A stretch of 64,000 nucleotides of DNA from NCBI GenBank assembly GCA_937996655.1, contig CALKUK010000014.1, positions 479,687 through 543,686 on the forward strand. Reading direction: 5' to 3'. The notes beneath the pieces were generated by a model, which was not told the DNA's origin, did not search any database, and saw only the letters and a list, made by a program, of their open reading frames with translations. Below, piece by piece: positions 1 to 8,300 of the stretch (the stretch's first letter is position 1; each line of letters starts with the position of its first letter). This DNA comes from an uncultured Sphingomonadaceae bacterium (lineage in GTDB: Bacteria; Pseudomonadota; Alphaproteobacteria; Sphingomonadales; Sphingomonadaceae). The position numbers were made by a program, and so were the translations under genes.

Positions 1-327
1 CAGGTAATGGGCCAGATGGTTGCTGCCAAAGGTCGTCTCAAAACCGTCCTGTGTGCGGGTTGAAGCGTCCGGCCGTTGCCCCCCTGCGTTGAGGATGAGG
101 CGTGCAATCGGCTCGTCGGGAAGGGCCGCCACAAAGGCGCGTACGCTGTCGAGGCTGTTGAGATCGAGAGGAAGGGCCGTCCAGCCTTCGACTGCCGCGC
201 CCGCTGTCCGAACGCCGACAATGTGGCGCATCTTGCTTTGGCCCGACATGGCTTGGTCTGCCCGCACAATGCGCGCTGCGGCATCTCGGCCCAGCCCGCG
301 TGTTCCGCCTGTCATCACTGTCAGCAT
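1..327 (-). CDS. Short-chain dehydrogenase/reductase, partial
   Basis: The frame opens with an ATG (complement of 325-327) and runs off the left edge, so only the first 109 residues are visible. They show the NAD(P)-binding loop TGGTRGLG at residues 6-13, the NAG motif at 80-82 and a GSNHLAHYL segment at 101-109, which resembles the NHLGHF stretch of retinol-dehydrogenase/protochlorophyllide-reductase-like SDRs. An NAD(P)-dependent oxidoreductase is therefore certain at family level; the substrate is unknown because the catalytic YxxxK lies outside the window. It follows uvrB on the same strand after a gap of about 77 bases. A second in-frame ATG at codon 5 could also be the start. Confidence 0.82.
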   Translation of the reverse strand, partial: MLTVMTGGTRGLGRDAAARIVRADQAMSGQSKMRHIVGVRTAGAAVEGWTALPLDLNSLDSVRAFVAALPDEPIARLILNAGGQRPDASTRTQDGFETTFGSNHLAHYL

Positions 328-404
328 GGCTTAGTCCTTGAATTCACGAAAGAATGATCTGCCCATCGGCATGGCGGGCAGGCAGGGGAAGCACAAGCCC
401 GACC

Positions 405-2588
405 TTACTTCTTTCCCCACTTCTTCTGCACCTTGCCATAGCGCGTCTTGCGCGTGCCCGGCTTGCCCTCGTTGGATCGGCCCATGATCGGCGCCTTGTG
501 CTGATCAACCGGCAGGCCGAGTTCGGTCGCCTCCAGCGTGCGGATTTCATCGCGCAGGCGGCCGGCCTCTTCGAATTCCAGATCGGCGGCGGCGGCACGC
601 ATCTTCTTTTCAAGGTCTTCAATGTATGCGCGCAGATTGTGGCCAACCATATGCTGAGGCCCGTCTTCAATCTCGATGGTGACCTGATCGCCCGAGGCGA
701 CGTGCGAGATGATGTCGCCAATGGCGCGCTTGATCGTTTCGGGCGTGATGCCGTTTGCTTCGTTATAAGCGAGCTGCTTGGCGCGCCTGCGGTCGGTTTC
801 GTTGATCGCACGTTCCATGCTGCCAGTCATGCGGTCGGCATAGAGGATCACGCGGCCATCGACGTTGCGCGCGGCGCGGCCGATCGTCTGGATGAGCGAG
901 GTCTCTGAGCGAAGGAACCCTTCCTTGTCCGCATCGAGGATCGTGACCAATCCGCACTCCGGAATGTCGAGCCCTTCGCGCAGCAGGTTGATGCCGACGA
1001 GCACATCATACACGCCCAGCCGCAGGTCGCGGATCAGTTCGATGCGCTCCAGCGTTTCCACGTCAGAGTGCATGTAGCGGACCTTGAGCCCTGCCTCATG
1101 CATGAACTCGGTCAGGTCTTCGGCCATCCGCTTGGTGAGCGTGGTGACGAGGGTGCGATACCCCGCCTCGGCGGTCTTGCGGCATTCGTTGATGCAATCC
1201 TGCACCTGATCTTCGGTCGGGCGGATCTCGACGGGTGGATCGATGAGGCCCGTTGGGCGGATGACCTGTTCGGTAAAGACGCCGCCTGTCTGTTCCATTT
1301 CCCAATTGCCTGGCGTCGCGGTGACATAGGTCGTCTGCGGGCGCATCGCCTCCCACTCGTTGAAGCGCAACGGGCGGTTGTCGATGCAGCTGGGCAGGCG
1401 GAATCCATATTCGGCGAGCGTCAGTTTGCGCCGGTGGTCCCCGCGCGCCATGCCGTTGATCTGGCCGATGCCGACATGGCTTTCGTCCACGAACAGCAAC
1501 GCATTGTCGGGCAGATATTCAAACAACGTTGGCGGCGGCTCACCCGGCATGCGGCCGGTGAGGAAACGGGAATAATTCTCGATGCCCGCACAGCTTCCGG
1601 TGGCGGTGATCATCTCAAGGTCGAAATTGGTGCGCTGCTCCAGCCGCTGCGCTTCGAGCAGCTTCCCTTCCGCCACCAGCTCCTTCAGCCGTTCCTGAAG
1701 CTCAAATTTGATCGCTTCCATCGCCTGTTTCAGCGTCGGGCCGGGCGTCACATAATGGCTGTTGGCATAGACGCGGACATAATCGAGGCTGGCGACCTTC
1801 TTGCCGGTCAGAGGGTCGAACTCGACAATCTCCTCAATGTCATCGCCAAAGAAGCTGACGCGCCAGGCGGTGTCTTCATAGTGCGAGGGGAAGATTTCGA
1901 GATTGTCGCCCTTCACGCGGAAATTGCCCCGTGAGAACCCAGCGTCGTTGCGTTTATATTGGAGCGAAACGAGCTTGCGGATGACCTCTCGCTGGTCGAC
2001 CGACTGGCCCTTCTTCAGATCAAAGATCATCGCCGAATAGGTTTCGACCGATCCGATACCGTAAAGGCAGGAAACCGAGGCGACGATCAGCACGTCATCG
2101 CGTTCCAGAAGCGAGCGGGTGGCGGAATGGCGCATCCGGTCAATCGCTTCGTTTACGCTCGATTCCTTTTCAATATAGGTGTCGGAGCGCGGCACATAGG
2201 CTTCGGGCTGATAATAGTCGTAATAGCTGACGAAATACTCGACCGCATTGTCGGGGAAGAAGCTTTTGAATTCTCCATAGAGCTGGGCGGCGAGAATCTT
2301 GTTGGGCGCAAGGATCAGCGCCGGGCGCTGCACCGCTTCAATGATCTTCGCCATGGTGAAGGTCTTGCCCGAACCGGTGACGCCCAGCAGCACCTGATCA
2401 CGCTCGCCCGCCTGAACCCCGGCGACCAGCTCGGCAATGGCGGCGGGTTGATCGCCCGCAGGCTCATAATCGCTCACAATCCGGAACGGCTTGCCGCCTT
2501 CCACCTTGGGCGGGCGGGCCGGCCTGTGCGGAACAAAGCTTTGGCCGGTTTCCGGCTCGTCGAGCGAAGTGCGGATGATGAGGGACAT
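405..2588 (-). CDS. uvrB: Excinuclease ABC subunit B (UvrB)
   Basis: Damage-recognition helicase subunit of the UvrABC nucleotide excision repair complex, acting on DNA in the cytoplasm. At 727 residues it is slightly longer than the usual ~670. Visible landmarks: Walker A GVTGSGKT at 69-76, the strand-separating beta-hairpin with YYDYYQPEAYVP, the Walker B region VDESH, helicase motifs TATPG and the arginine-finger region QTIGRAARN, and a C-terminal UVR domain at about 650-690 that contacts UvrA/UvrC. The tail beyond it is basic (TRKTRYGKVQKKWGKK). It is divergent from the COQ4-like gene, with 96 bases between them. I looked for an alphaproteobacterial SOS box (GAAC or GTTC half-sites spaced by 7) in that interval and found none. 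Confidence 0.97.
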   Translation of the reverse strand: MSLIIRTSLDEPETGQSFVPHRPARPPKVEGGKPFRIVSDYEPAGDQPAAIAELVAGVQAGERDQVLLGVTGSGKTFTMAKIIEAVQRPALILAPNKILAAQLYGEFKSFFPDNAVEYFVSYYDYYQPEAYVPRSDTYIEKESSVNEAIDRMRHSATRSLLERDDVLIVASVSCLYGIGSVETYSAMIFDLKKGQSVDQREVIRKLVSLQYKRNDAGFSRGNFRVKGDNLEIFPSHYEDTAWRVSFFGDDIEEIVEFDPLTGKKVASLDYVRVYANSHYVTPGPTLKQAMEAIKFELQERLKELVAEGKLLEAQRLEQRTNFDLEMITATGSCAGIENYSRFLTGRMPGEPPPTLFEYLPDNALLFVDESHVGIGQINGMARGDHRRKLTLAEYGFRLPSCIDNRPLRFNEWEAMRPQTTYVTATPGNWEMEQTGGVFTEQVIRPTGLIDPPVEIRPTEDQVQDCINECRKTAEAGYRTLVTTLTKRMAEDLTEFMHEAGLKVRYMHSDVETLERIELIRDLRLGVYDVLVGINLLREGLDIPECGLVTILDADKEGFLRSETSLIQTIGRAARNVDGRVILYADRMTGSMERAINETDRRRAKQLAYNEANGITPETIKRAIGDIISHVASGDQVTIEIEDGPQHMVGHNLRAYIEDLEKKMRAAAADLEFEEAGRLRDEIRTLEATELGLPVDQHKAPIMGRSNEGKPGTRKTRYGKVQKKWGKK

Positions 2589-2649
2589 AAGAGGAACGTA
2601 GAGGGTCGGCCGCCATGTGACAATGGCGAAGCCGGGGCCTCAAGCGCTA

Positions 2650-2665
2650 TTGACACCAATGTCAA
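2650..2665. promoter_or_regulatory. Perfect 6-4-6 dyad, candidate operator
   Basis: TTGACA-CCAA-TGTCAA lies 20 bases before the start of the COQ4-like gene and 62 bases before uvrB. The arms are perfectly complementary. Dyads of this shape are typical of TetR-family operators, and the left arm also equals a consensus -35 hexamer. No regulator gene is adjacent, so the binding protein is unknown. Confidence 0.45.
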
Positions 2666-2684
2666 CAGAAGTCATCTTGTCACT

Positions 2685-3455
2685 ATGGCACCGATTCACT
2701 TCACCGACCCAAGCCGCAAGCGGCTGAAACTCCGTCCCTTTAAGGCGATGGGGCATTTCCGTAAGCTCATTGCGAATAAGGAAGATACTGAACAGGTCTT
2801 CCACATTTCGGAATGTCTGCCGTCCAACGCGTTCTTTGAACAGGCGAAGGCGTTCTGTGCCAGTGAAAAGGGCCGCGCGCTGATGGAGAGCGAGCCGTAT
2901 CTGCCAGCCGTGCTCGATGATCATGAGACGCTGTTGAAGATGCCCGAAGGTTCGGTTGCCCATGCCTATGTGGCGTTTATGCGCCGCGAAGGGCTGACCG
3001 CTGCCGGTCTGGTCGAGGAATCGGAACGTGTCCGCCGCCCGACCTATGGCGACCAGCTGGAATGGTATGGCAAGCGCACGCGTGACACGCATGATCTGGT
3101 CCATGTTCTGACCGGCTATGGCCGCGATGCGCTGGGTGAACAATGTGCGCTTGGCTTTTCATACGGGCAGGATCGCGGTTGGACCGCGCTCGTCATCGCA
3201 TGGGCCGGTGCCGTGGAACTCCGCCGCCGCGTGAAAATTAACGCACCCGTGTTCAAGGCCGTGGGGGAAGCGCAGCGTATGGGCACAGCGGCCCAGCGGA
3301 TCATCGAACAGGATGTCCGCGCTCTGCTCGCTGAACCGCTGGAGGCCGCCCGCGCGCGCCTCGGCATCAGGCCGACGACGCAGTACACCAAGGCGCATAG
3401 CGTTTATCGTGCCCGCGGGATTGATCCCTACAACTTCTTGGCGGCTGCCGCCTGA
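2685..3455 (+). CDS. COQ4-like protein (Coq4 family)
   Basis: A 256-residue protein with the hallmark metal-site motif HDxxH(x11)E: H136-D137, H140 and E152. Coq4 family proteins take part in ubiquinone biosynthesis in eukaryotes, where Coq4 organises the complex and has been linked to removal of the ring C1 carboxyl group. The role of bacterial homologues is less clear. The start chosen is the ATG followed by APIHFTDPS, because the upstream in-frame sequence lies antisense to uvrB and looks non-coding, and because the protein homology begins here. A perfect dyad sits just upstream at 2650-2665, suggesting repressor control. The gene stands alone, 61 bases before the next lipoprotein gene. 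Confidence 0.8.
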   Translation: MAPIHFTDPSRKRLKLRPFKAMGHFRKLIANKEDTEQVFHISECLPSNAFFEQAKAFCASEKGRALMESEPYLPAVLDDHETLLKMPEGSVAHAYVAFMRREGLTAAGLVEESERVRRPTYGDQLEWYGKRTRDTHDLVHVLTGYGRDALGEQCALGFSYGQDRGWTALVIAWAGAVELRRRVKINAPVFKAVGEAQRMGTAAQRIIEQDVRALLAEPLEAARARLGIRPTTQYTKAHSVYRARGIDPYNFLAAAA

Positions 3456-3516
3456 TCTGCTTGCCATTTCGGGACGTTTCGCGTTCTATCGCCGCGTCCA
3501 TTGCTTGGGCGGGGAG

Positions 3517-4107
3517 ATGATGATGAAGGCCGCTTTCGGGATATTGATTCCCGCGCTGTTGATTGCCGGGTGTAACAAGACGCCGGGCAAAGATGATGTG
3601 GTGCTGACCAACGCCTCCGTCGCTGAAGCAAATGCAGCGGCCGAAAAGGTGGAGACCATCACCCCCGGGCAATGGACCGTCACCACCGAAATTACCGACG
3701 TGCGCTTGCCTGGCGTTGAAGGTGAAGAGCCACAAATGGCCGACGCCATGATGCAGCAGATGAAGGGCCGCACGCAGACACAGAGCACCTGCGTTTCCCC
3801 AGATCAGGCCCGCGGGCCAAACTCTGCGCTGATCGGTGGCACCGCCAATGGGGCGTGCAGCTTCGAAACCTTCTCGCTGCTGCGCGGTGCGCTCAACGCG
3901 GTGCTGACGTGCCGGAAGGAAGATGCTGCCGGTCAGATGGTTGTCGCCGTTAGCGGAACCTATGGCGGGGACCAGTTTGACCTGGAATCGGTAACCCGCG
4001 TGGAAGAGACGCTCGATCAACCCAAGGACAAAGCGCTGCGCGTTGTATCCACCGTCACGGGCCACCGGACCGGCGATTGCCCGGCCAAGACAGGAAGCTC
4101 CAAATGA
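3517..4107 (+). CDS. DUF3617-like lipoprotein
   Basis: A 196-residue predicted lipoprotein. Residues 1-19 form a short signal peptide with lipobox LIAGC (lipidated Cys at 19). The mature part has a segment around ITPGQWTVTTEITDVRLPG, a Met-rich stretch MMQQMKGRTQT and paired cysteines typical of DUF3617 proteins, which are common in sphingomonads and have no established function. The start is the first of three consecutive ATGs (3517, 3520, 3523), which follow a GGGGAG ribosome-binding site. Its stop overlaps the start of the next gene (ATGA), so the two are probably translationally coupled. Likely cell-envelope located. Confidence 0.75.
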   Translation: MMMKAAFGILIPALLIAGCNKTPGKDDVVLTNASVAEANAAAEKVETITPGQWTVTTEITDVRLPGVEGEEPQMADAMMQQMKGRTQTQSTCVSPDQARGPNSALIGGTANGACSFETFSLLRGALNAVLTCRKEDAAGQMVVAVSGTYGGDQFDLESVTRVEETLDQPKDKALRVVSTVTGHRTGDCPAKTGSSK

Positions 4108-4541
4108 CCGAAGCCTATGTTGACCCGACACGCGCCGCCTTTGATCTGTTCAAATCACTGCCGCGTGATACGCCGCTCAATATGCTCAACTTGATCCGGT
4201 ATCGCGAACTTGCGGTCTATCCCGAGGGGCATGACCATGCGGGCAAAGGCTGGACGGGTGCGCGCGCTTATGAGGAATATGGTGCGACCAGTGCGGCGAT
4301 CTTCGAACGACTGGGCGGCCAGATTGTCTGGCGCGGCCGGTTTGAAATGGTGCTGACGGGCCCTGCGGAGGAGCAGTGGGATGCAGCCTTCATCGCCGCT
4401 TACCCCAATGCGGGTGCGTTTCTGGCAATGGTGACTGACCCGGATTATAAGTTGGCAGTGGTGAACCGTCAGGCGGCGGTGGCGACCAGCCGCTTGGTGC
4501 GCTTTGCGCCCTTGGGGATTGAGGGCGTCAAGTTCGCTTGA
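4104..4541 (+). CDS. DUF1330-like dimeric alpha/beta-barrel protein
   Basis: A 145-residue cytoplasmic protein whose sequence (NMLNLIRYRELA near residues 25-36, ARAYEEYGATSAAIFERLGGQIVWRG, then a C-terminal AFLAMVTDPDYK) fits the DUF1330 / EthD-like dimeric ferredoxin-fold group. No catalytic role is established for the family. The start is the ATG overlapping the stop of the lipoprotein gene (4104-4107, ATGA), preceded by CAGGAAG; a longer in-frame start at 4077 would overlap the neighbour by 31 bases and is less likely. The two genes form a small unit that ends at a palindromic repeat. Confidence 0.7.
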   Translation: MTEAYVDPTRAAFDLFKSLPRDTPLNMLNLIRYRELAVYPEGHDHAGKGWTGARAYEEYGATSAAIFERLGGQIVWRGRFEMVLTGPAEEQWDAAFIAAYPNAGAFLAMVTDPDYKLAVVNRQAAVATSRLVRFAPLGIEGVKFA

Positions 4542-4550
4542 GCTCCACCT

Positions 4551-4647
4551 TCCGTTTGCCCTGAGCTTGTCGAAGGGTCGTTTTCTGCTTTGCGCCGACA
4601 TTCGGTGAAGAGAAACAACGGTCCTTCGACAAGCTCAGGACGAGCGG
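4551..4647. repeat. Intergenic palindromic repeat, family A, copy 1
   Basis: Arms CCTGAGCTTGTCGAAGG (4560-4576) and CCTTCGACAAGCTCAGG (4623-4639) are perfect inverted repeats around a 46-base loop that holds TTCGGTGAA. A second diverged copy lies at 22420-22506 with the same order CCGTTT / arm / TTCGGTGAA / arm / GAGCGG. It lies between convergent genes and could act as a bidirectional terminator or a REP-like element. Confidence 0.85.
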
Positions 4648-4662
4648 ATAGTTTTGGCGTAC

Positions 4663-5070
4663 TCAGCGCAATTCCTTGCGGATCATAAGTTTCAGGCCAG
4701 ACCAGATCGCGTCCAACGCGCACACTTTCACATCGACCCAGCCCATCGGAGTTGCGACCTCGCGGATCGTATCTTCGGTAAAATCACATGGGAGCTTGGA
4801 CGCCTTTTTAGGCCAGCTCACCCAAACGAAGCCGTCGCTTGCGATGGCGTTGCGCAATGCGGCCAAGGTCTTTTCCATCACGGCGCGTTCGGCGGTGAAG
4901 ATGTGCGCGGCCATCATGCCGGGGGCGATGTCCACCAGTTCACGCAGCCCCACATCGCCAATTTCGGCGCGGACGGAGGCTGGCATGTCCATCAGCCAGA
5001 TGGTCATGCCGGGTTTGAGCGACAGCTTCTTGGCGAGCGGCGAGCCGGAATAGCCCGCCGCCGCCGCCAT
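4663..5070 (-). CDS. DUF3052 family protein
   Basis: A 135-residue protein beginning MAAAAGYSGSPLAKKLSLKPG, the typical opening of the DUF3052 family, followed by a core with ALRNAIASDGFVWVSWPKK. The family is widespread in proteobacteria and actinobacteria and has no established biochemical function. The gene starts 2 bases after the purL stop codon on the same strand, so it is almost certainly co-transcribed with purL; whether it matters for purine synthesis is unknown. No signal peptide or membrane segment is visible. Palindromic repeat A follows its 3' end. Confidence 0.78.
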   Translation of the reverse strand: MAAAAGYSGSPLAKKLSLKPGMTIWLMDMPASVRAEIGDVGLRELVDIAPGMMAAHIFTAERAVMEKTLAALRNAIASDGFVWVSWPKKASKLPCDFTEDTIREVATPMGWVDVKVCALDAIWSGLKLMIRKELR

Positions 5071-5072
5071 CG

Positions 5073-7229
5073 TCAGTTGTTCATCAGAGTGGGCAGGAAA
5101 CCTTCATGCGCGGTGCGCAGTGTGTCGAGCGCAATGCCTGACACGCTGTTGCCGCCGGTCGTGCCGATGCGGATCGCGCCCGGAATGGTCACATCCGCTG
5201 CGGTCGTCACGACATAACGCGCCTGATCTTCGCCAAAGGCCTCAGCGGTGGTCATGGCATCCAGCGTCGCGCCGATCTTTCCGGCCAGCGCCATTTCCGC
5301 GACCGCCACGATGAGGCCGCCATCTGAAATGTCGTGAACCGCGGTGGCCACACCATCCAGCACGAGTGTGCGGACCTGTTCGCCATGGGCGCGTTCTGCG
5401 GCCAAATCGACATGCGGTGCCGCCCCGGCTTCTTGTCCATGCACTTCGCGCAGCCAGATCGATTGTCCAAGATGCGTGCCCTTGCCGCCGATCAGCCAGA
5501 TGGCCTGGCCTTCTGCCTTAAAGGCGATTGTGGCGGTTGTGGCCCAATCGGCCATCAGGCCAACGCCACCAATGGCCGGAGTCGGCAAGATGGCAGAGCC
5601 ACCGCCGGTGGCCTTCGATTCATTGTAGAGCGAGACGTTGCCCGAGACGATGGGATAGTCGAGCGCGCGGCAGGCCTCTGCCATGCCCCCCAGCGCGTGG
5701 ACGATCTGCGCCATGATTTCGGGGCGTTGCGGGTTCGCAAAGTTCAGGCAGTTGGTGATGGCGAGCGGGGTCGCGCCAACAGCCGAGATGTTGCGATAGG
5801 TTTCAGCGACGGCCTGTTTGCCGCCTTCATAGGGGTCCGCATAGCAATAGCGCGGGGTGCAGTCGGTCGACATGGCGAGCGCCTTGCCAGATCCATGGAC
5901 GCGCACGACGGCAGCATCGCCGCCCGGGGCCTGCACGGTGTCACCGCCGACCTTGTTGTCATATTGCTCCCAGATCCAGCGGCGCGACGCGATGTCGGGG
6001 CTGCCCATCAGTTTGACGAGGTCTGCGCCAATATCGGTGCTCTCAGGCACGTCACCGAGCGCGGGCACTTTGGCCCAGGCCGCATAATCGGCTTGCGACA
6101 GATAGGGTCGTTCATATTCCGGCGCGTCTTCGGCCAGCGGTCCGAGCGGAATATCGGCGACGACATCGCCATTCCATTCAAGCACCATGTGGCCGCCCTC
6201 GGTCACTTCGCCGATCACAGCAAAGTCGAGTTCCCACTTTTTGAAGATGGCTTCGGCCATGGCTTCCTTGCCCGGCTTCAGCACCATCAACATGCGCTCC
6301 TGACTTTCCGAGAGCATCATTTCATAAGGCGTCATGCCCGTTTCGCGCTGCGGAACGGCGTTCATGTTCAGCCGGATGCCGCAGCCGCCCTTGGACGCCA
6401 TTTCGACGCTGGAGGAGGTGAGGCCGGCCGCGCCCATATCCTGAATGGCAACGATCGCGTCGGTCGCCATCAGTTCCAGACAGGCTTCGATCAGCAGCTT
6501 TTCCGTGAAGGGATCCCCCACCTGCACGGTCGGGCGCTTTTCTTCCGAATCTTCGCCAAAGTCCGCGCTGGCCATGGTGGCCCCATGGATGCCGTCACGC
6601 CCGGTCTTTGAGCCGACATAGACGATGGGGTTGCCGACGCCCGAGGCCGCGCAGTAGAAGATCTTGTCTGTCTCAGCGACGCCCACCGTCATCGCGTTGA
6701 CAAGGATGTTGCCGTCATAAGCGGGGTGGAAGTTCACTTCCCCGCCCACGGTCGGCACGCCGACGCAATTGCCATAGCCGCCAATGCCACGCACGACGCC
6801 CGAAATCAGGTGACGCATCTTGGGGTGGTCGGGGCGGCCGAAGCGCAGGGCGTTGAGGTTGGCGACCGGACGGGCCCCCATGGTGAACACATCGCGCAAG
6901 ATGCCGCCGACGCCTGTTGCAGCGCCCTGATAGGGCTCAATGTACGACGGGTGGTTGTGGCTCTCCATCTTGAAGATGGCGGCCTGCCCATCGCCAATGT
7001 CGATGACGCCTGCATTTTCGCCGGGGCCACAGATCACCCAAGGCGCCGTGGTTGGCAGCTTTTTCAGATGAAAGCGTGAGGATTTATAGGAGCAATGCTC
7101 CGACCACATCACCGAAAAGATGCCGAGTTCGGTGAGGTTCGGCTCCCGACCCATGGCGCGCAGGACGCGCTCATATTCTTCGGGGGAGAAGCCGTGTTCG
7201 GCGACGATTTCGGGCGTGATCTGGGACAT
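5073..7229 (-). CDS. purL: Phosphoribosylformylglycinamidine synthase subunit PurL
   Basis: Synthetase subunit of the fourth step of de novo purine synthesis (FGAR + glutamine + ATP to FGAM). At 718 residues it is the small, B. subtilis-type PurL that works with separate PurQ (glutaminase) and PurS; neither is in this window. Recognisable elements: MWSEHCSYKSSR near residue 45, KMESHNHPSY with the following GAATGVGGILRD, the QDMGAAGLTSSS segment, and the second AIR-synthase-like half with SGNVSLYNES and VHDISDGGL. The ATG at 7229 follows a non-coding interval of 146 bases shared with the divergent acyl-CoA operon. DUF3052 is directly downstream. Confidence 0.96.
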   Translation of the reverse strand: MSQITPEIVAEHGFSPEEYERVLRAMGREPNLTELGIFSVMWSEHCSYKSSRFHLKKLPTTAPWVICGPGENAGVIDIGDGQAAIFKMESHNHPSYIEPYQGAATGVGGILRDVFTMGARPVANLNALRFGRPDHPKMRHLISGVVRGIGGYGNCVGVPTVGGEVNFHPAYDGNILVNAMTVGVAETDKIFYCAASGVGNPIVYVGSKTGRDGIHGATMASADFGEDSEEKRPTVQVGDPFTEKLLIEACLELMATDAIVAIQDMGAAGLTSSSVEMASKGGCGIRLNMNAVPQRETGMTPYEMMLSESQERMLMVLKPGKEAMAEAIFKKWELDFAVIGEVTEGGHMVLEWNGDVVADIPLGPLAEDAPEYERPYLSQADYAAWAKVPALGDVPESTDIGADLVKLMGSPDIASRRWIWEQYDNKVGGDTVQAPGGDAAVVRVHGSGKALAMSTDCTPRYCYADPYEGGKQAVAETYRNISAVGATPLAITNCLNFANPQRPEIMAQIVHALGGMAEACRALDYPIVSGNVSLYNESKATGGGSAILPTPAIGGVGLMADWATTATIAFKAEGQAIWLIGGKGTHLGQSIWLREVHGQEAGAAPHVDLAAERAHGEQVRTLVLDGVATAVHDISDGGLIVAVAEMALAGKIGATLDAMTTAEAFGEDQARYVVTTAADVTIPGAIRIGTTGGNSVSGIALDTLRTAHEGFLPTLMNN

Positions 7230-7375
7230 GGGCGGGCCTTAGCGTTGTCGAGCGATTCCGCCTAGCCCCGAATGTGTGCCGCACCGCCTTGGCCTGTCAG
7301 CTTTATCAGGGCGTCAGCGCGGCCCTTGCCGTTCTGCCTACCTCCGGCAATAGGAACTGCAAAGGAGAGACTCGC

Positions 7376-8290
7376 ATGGGCATGCTGGAAGGCAAGGTTG
7401 TCGCGGTAACGGGCGCAGGGCGCGGCGTCGGGCGGGAGATCGCCCTTCTGTGCGCCAAACATGGGGCTGCGGTGATCGTGAATGATCCGGGTGTCGGCGG
7501 CGGTGGCGAAGGCGGCGACGCCGGGCCTGCGCAAGAAACCGTCAATGACATCATCGCAGCGGGCGGACGGGCGCATGCCAATCTGGCCAGCGTGGCCGAC
7601 CCTGTGGGCGCGACCACGATCATCGAAGATGCGGTCCAGCGCTTTGGGCGGATCGACGCGGTCGTCAACAATGCAGGCATCCTGCGCGATACCATCTGGC
7701 ACAAGATGAGCCATGAGGATTGGCGCGCTGTGATCGACGTGCATCTGAATGGCGCTTTCAATGTGTCTAAGGCCGCCACGCCCTATTTCCGGGAACAGCA
7801 GTCGGGCAGCTTCGTCCACTTCACGTCAACCTCGGGGCTGATCGGCAATGTCGGGCAGGCGAATTATTCCGCCGCCAAGCTCGCCATTGTTGGCCTGTCG
7901 CAATCGATCGCGCTGGATATGGCGCGCGCAGGCGTGCGATCCAACTGCATCGCGCCCTTCGCCTGGAGCCGGATGATCGCCTCCATCCCGACCGAAACGC
8001 CCGAGGCCAAGCAGCGGGTTGAGCGTTTGAAGACAATGAGCGCGGACAAGATCGCACCGCTGGTCGTCTACCTCGCGTCGGATGCGTCGAAGGATGTGAC
8101 CAACCAGATCTTCTCGGTCCGCAAGAATGAGATCGTGCTCTACAACAAGCCACGCCCGATCCGCTCCATGACAAAGCTGGAAGGCTGGACACCGGAAGCG
8201 ATTGGGGAGGAACTCATCCCCGCCTTCCGCCCAAGCTTTGCGCGCGCCGATGAAGTTTCGGCGCATGTTTTCCCCTACGACCCGATTTGA
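7376..8290 (+). CDS. SDR oxidoreductase, probable 3-hydroxyacyl-CoA dehydrogenase type
   Basis: A 304-residue classical-like SDR. The cofactor loop TGAGRGVG is at 12-19, NNAG at 98-101, catalytic Ser in the STSG stretch at 151-154 and YSAAK at 164-168. The inserted GVGGGGEGGDAG loop after the second strand and a C-terminal extension match SDRs related to the dehydrogenase part of peroxisomal multifunctional enzyme 2, which oxidise 3-hydroxyacyl-CoA. The ATG at 7376 is preceded by AAAGGAGAGA. First gene of a seven-gene plus-strand operon of CoA-dependent enzymes, hence the proposed role in a beta-oxidation-like step; the exact substrate is inferred, not shown. Confidence 0.8.
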   Translation: MGMLEGKVVAVTGAGRGVGREIALLCAKHGAAVIVNDPGVGGGGEGGDAGPAQETVNDIIAAGGRAHANLASVADPVGATTIIEDAVQRFGRIDAVVNNAGILRDTIWHKMSHEDWRAVIDVHLNGAFNVSKAATPYFREQQSGSFVHFTSTSGLIGNVGQANYSAAKLAIVGLSQSIALDMARAGVRSNCIAPFAWSRMIASIPTETPEAKQRVERLKTMSADKIAPLVVYLASDASKDVTNQIFSVRKNEIVLYNKPRPIRSMTKLEGWTPEAIGEELIPAFRPSFARADEVSAHVFPYDPI

Positions 8291-8300
8291 GGACAGGCAC

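Noticed and set aside
1068..1934. Long plus-strand frame inside uvrB
   Set aside because: Entirely antisense to a clear UvrB; the protein has no domain and typical shadow composition.
1959..2684. N-terminal extension of the COQ4-like frame
   Set aside because: It is antisense to uvrB and unrelated to COQ4; the homology starts at the ATG at 2685.
2589..2684. SOS (LexA) box for uvrB
   Set aside because: No pair of GTTC or GAAC half-sites with the alphaproteobacterial spacing was found.
5334..6611. 425-residue plus-strand frame
   Set aside because: Antisense to purL in a high-GC genome; His/Arg/Gly-rich shadow without a domain.
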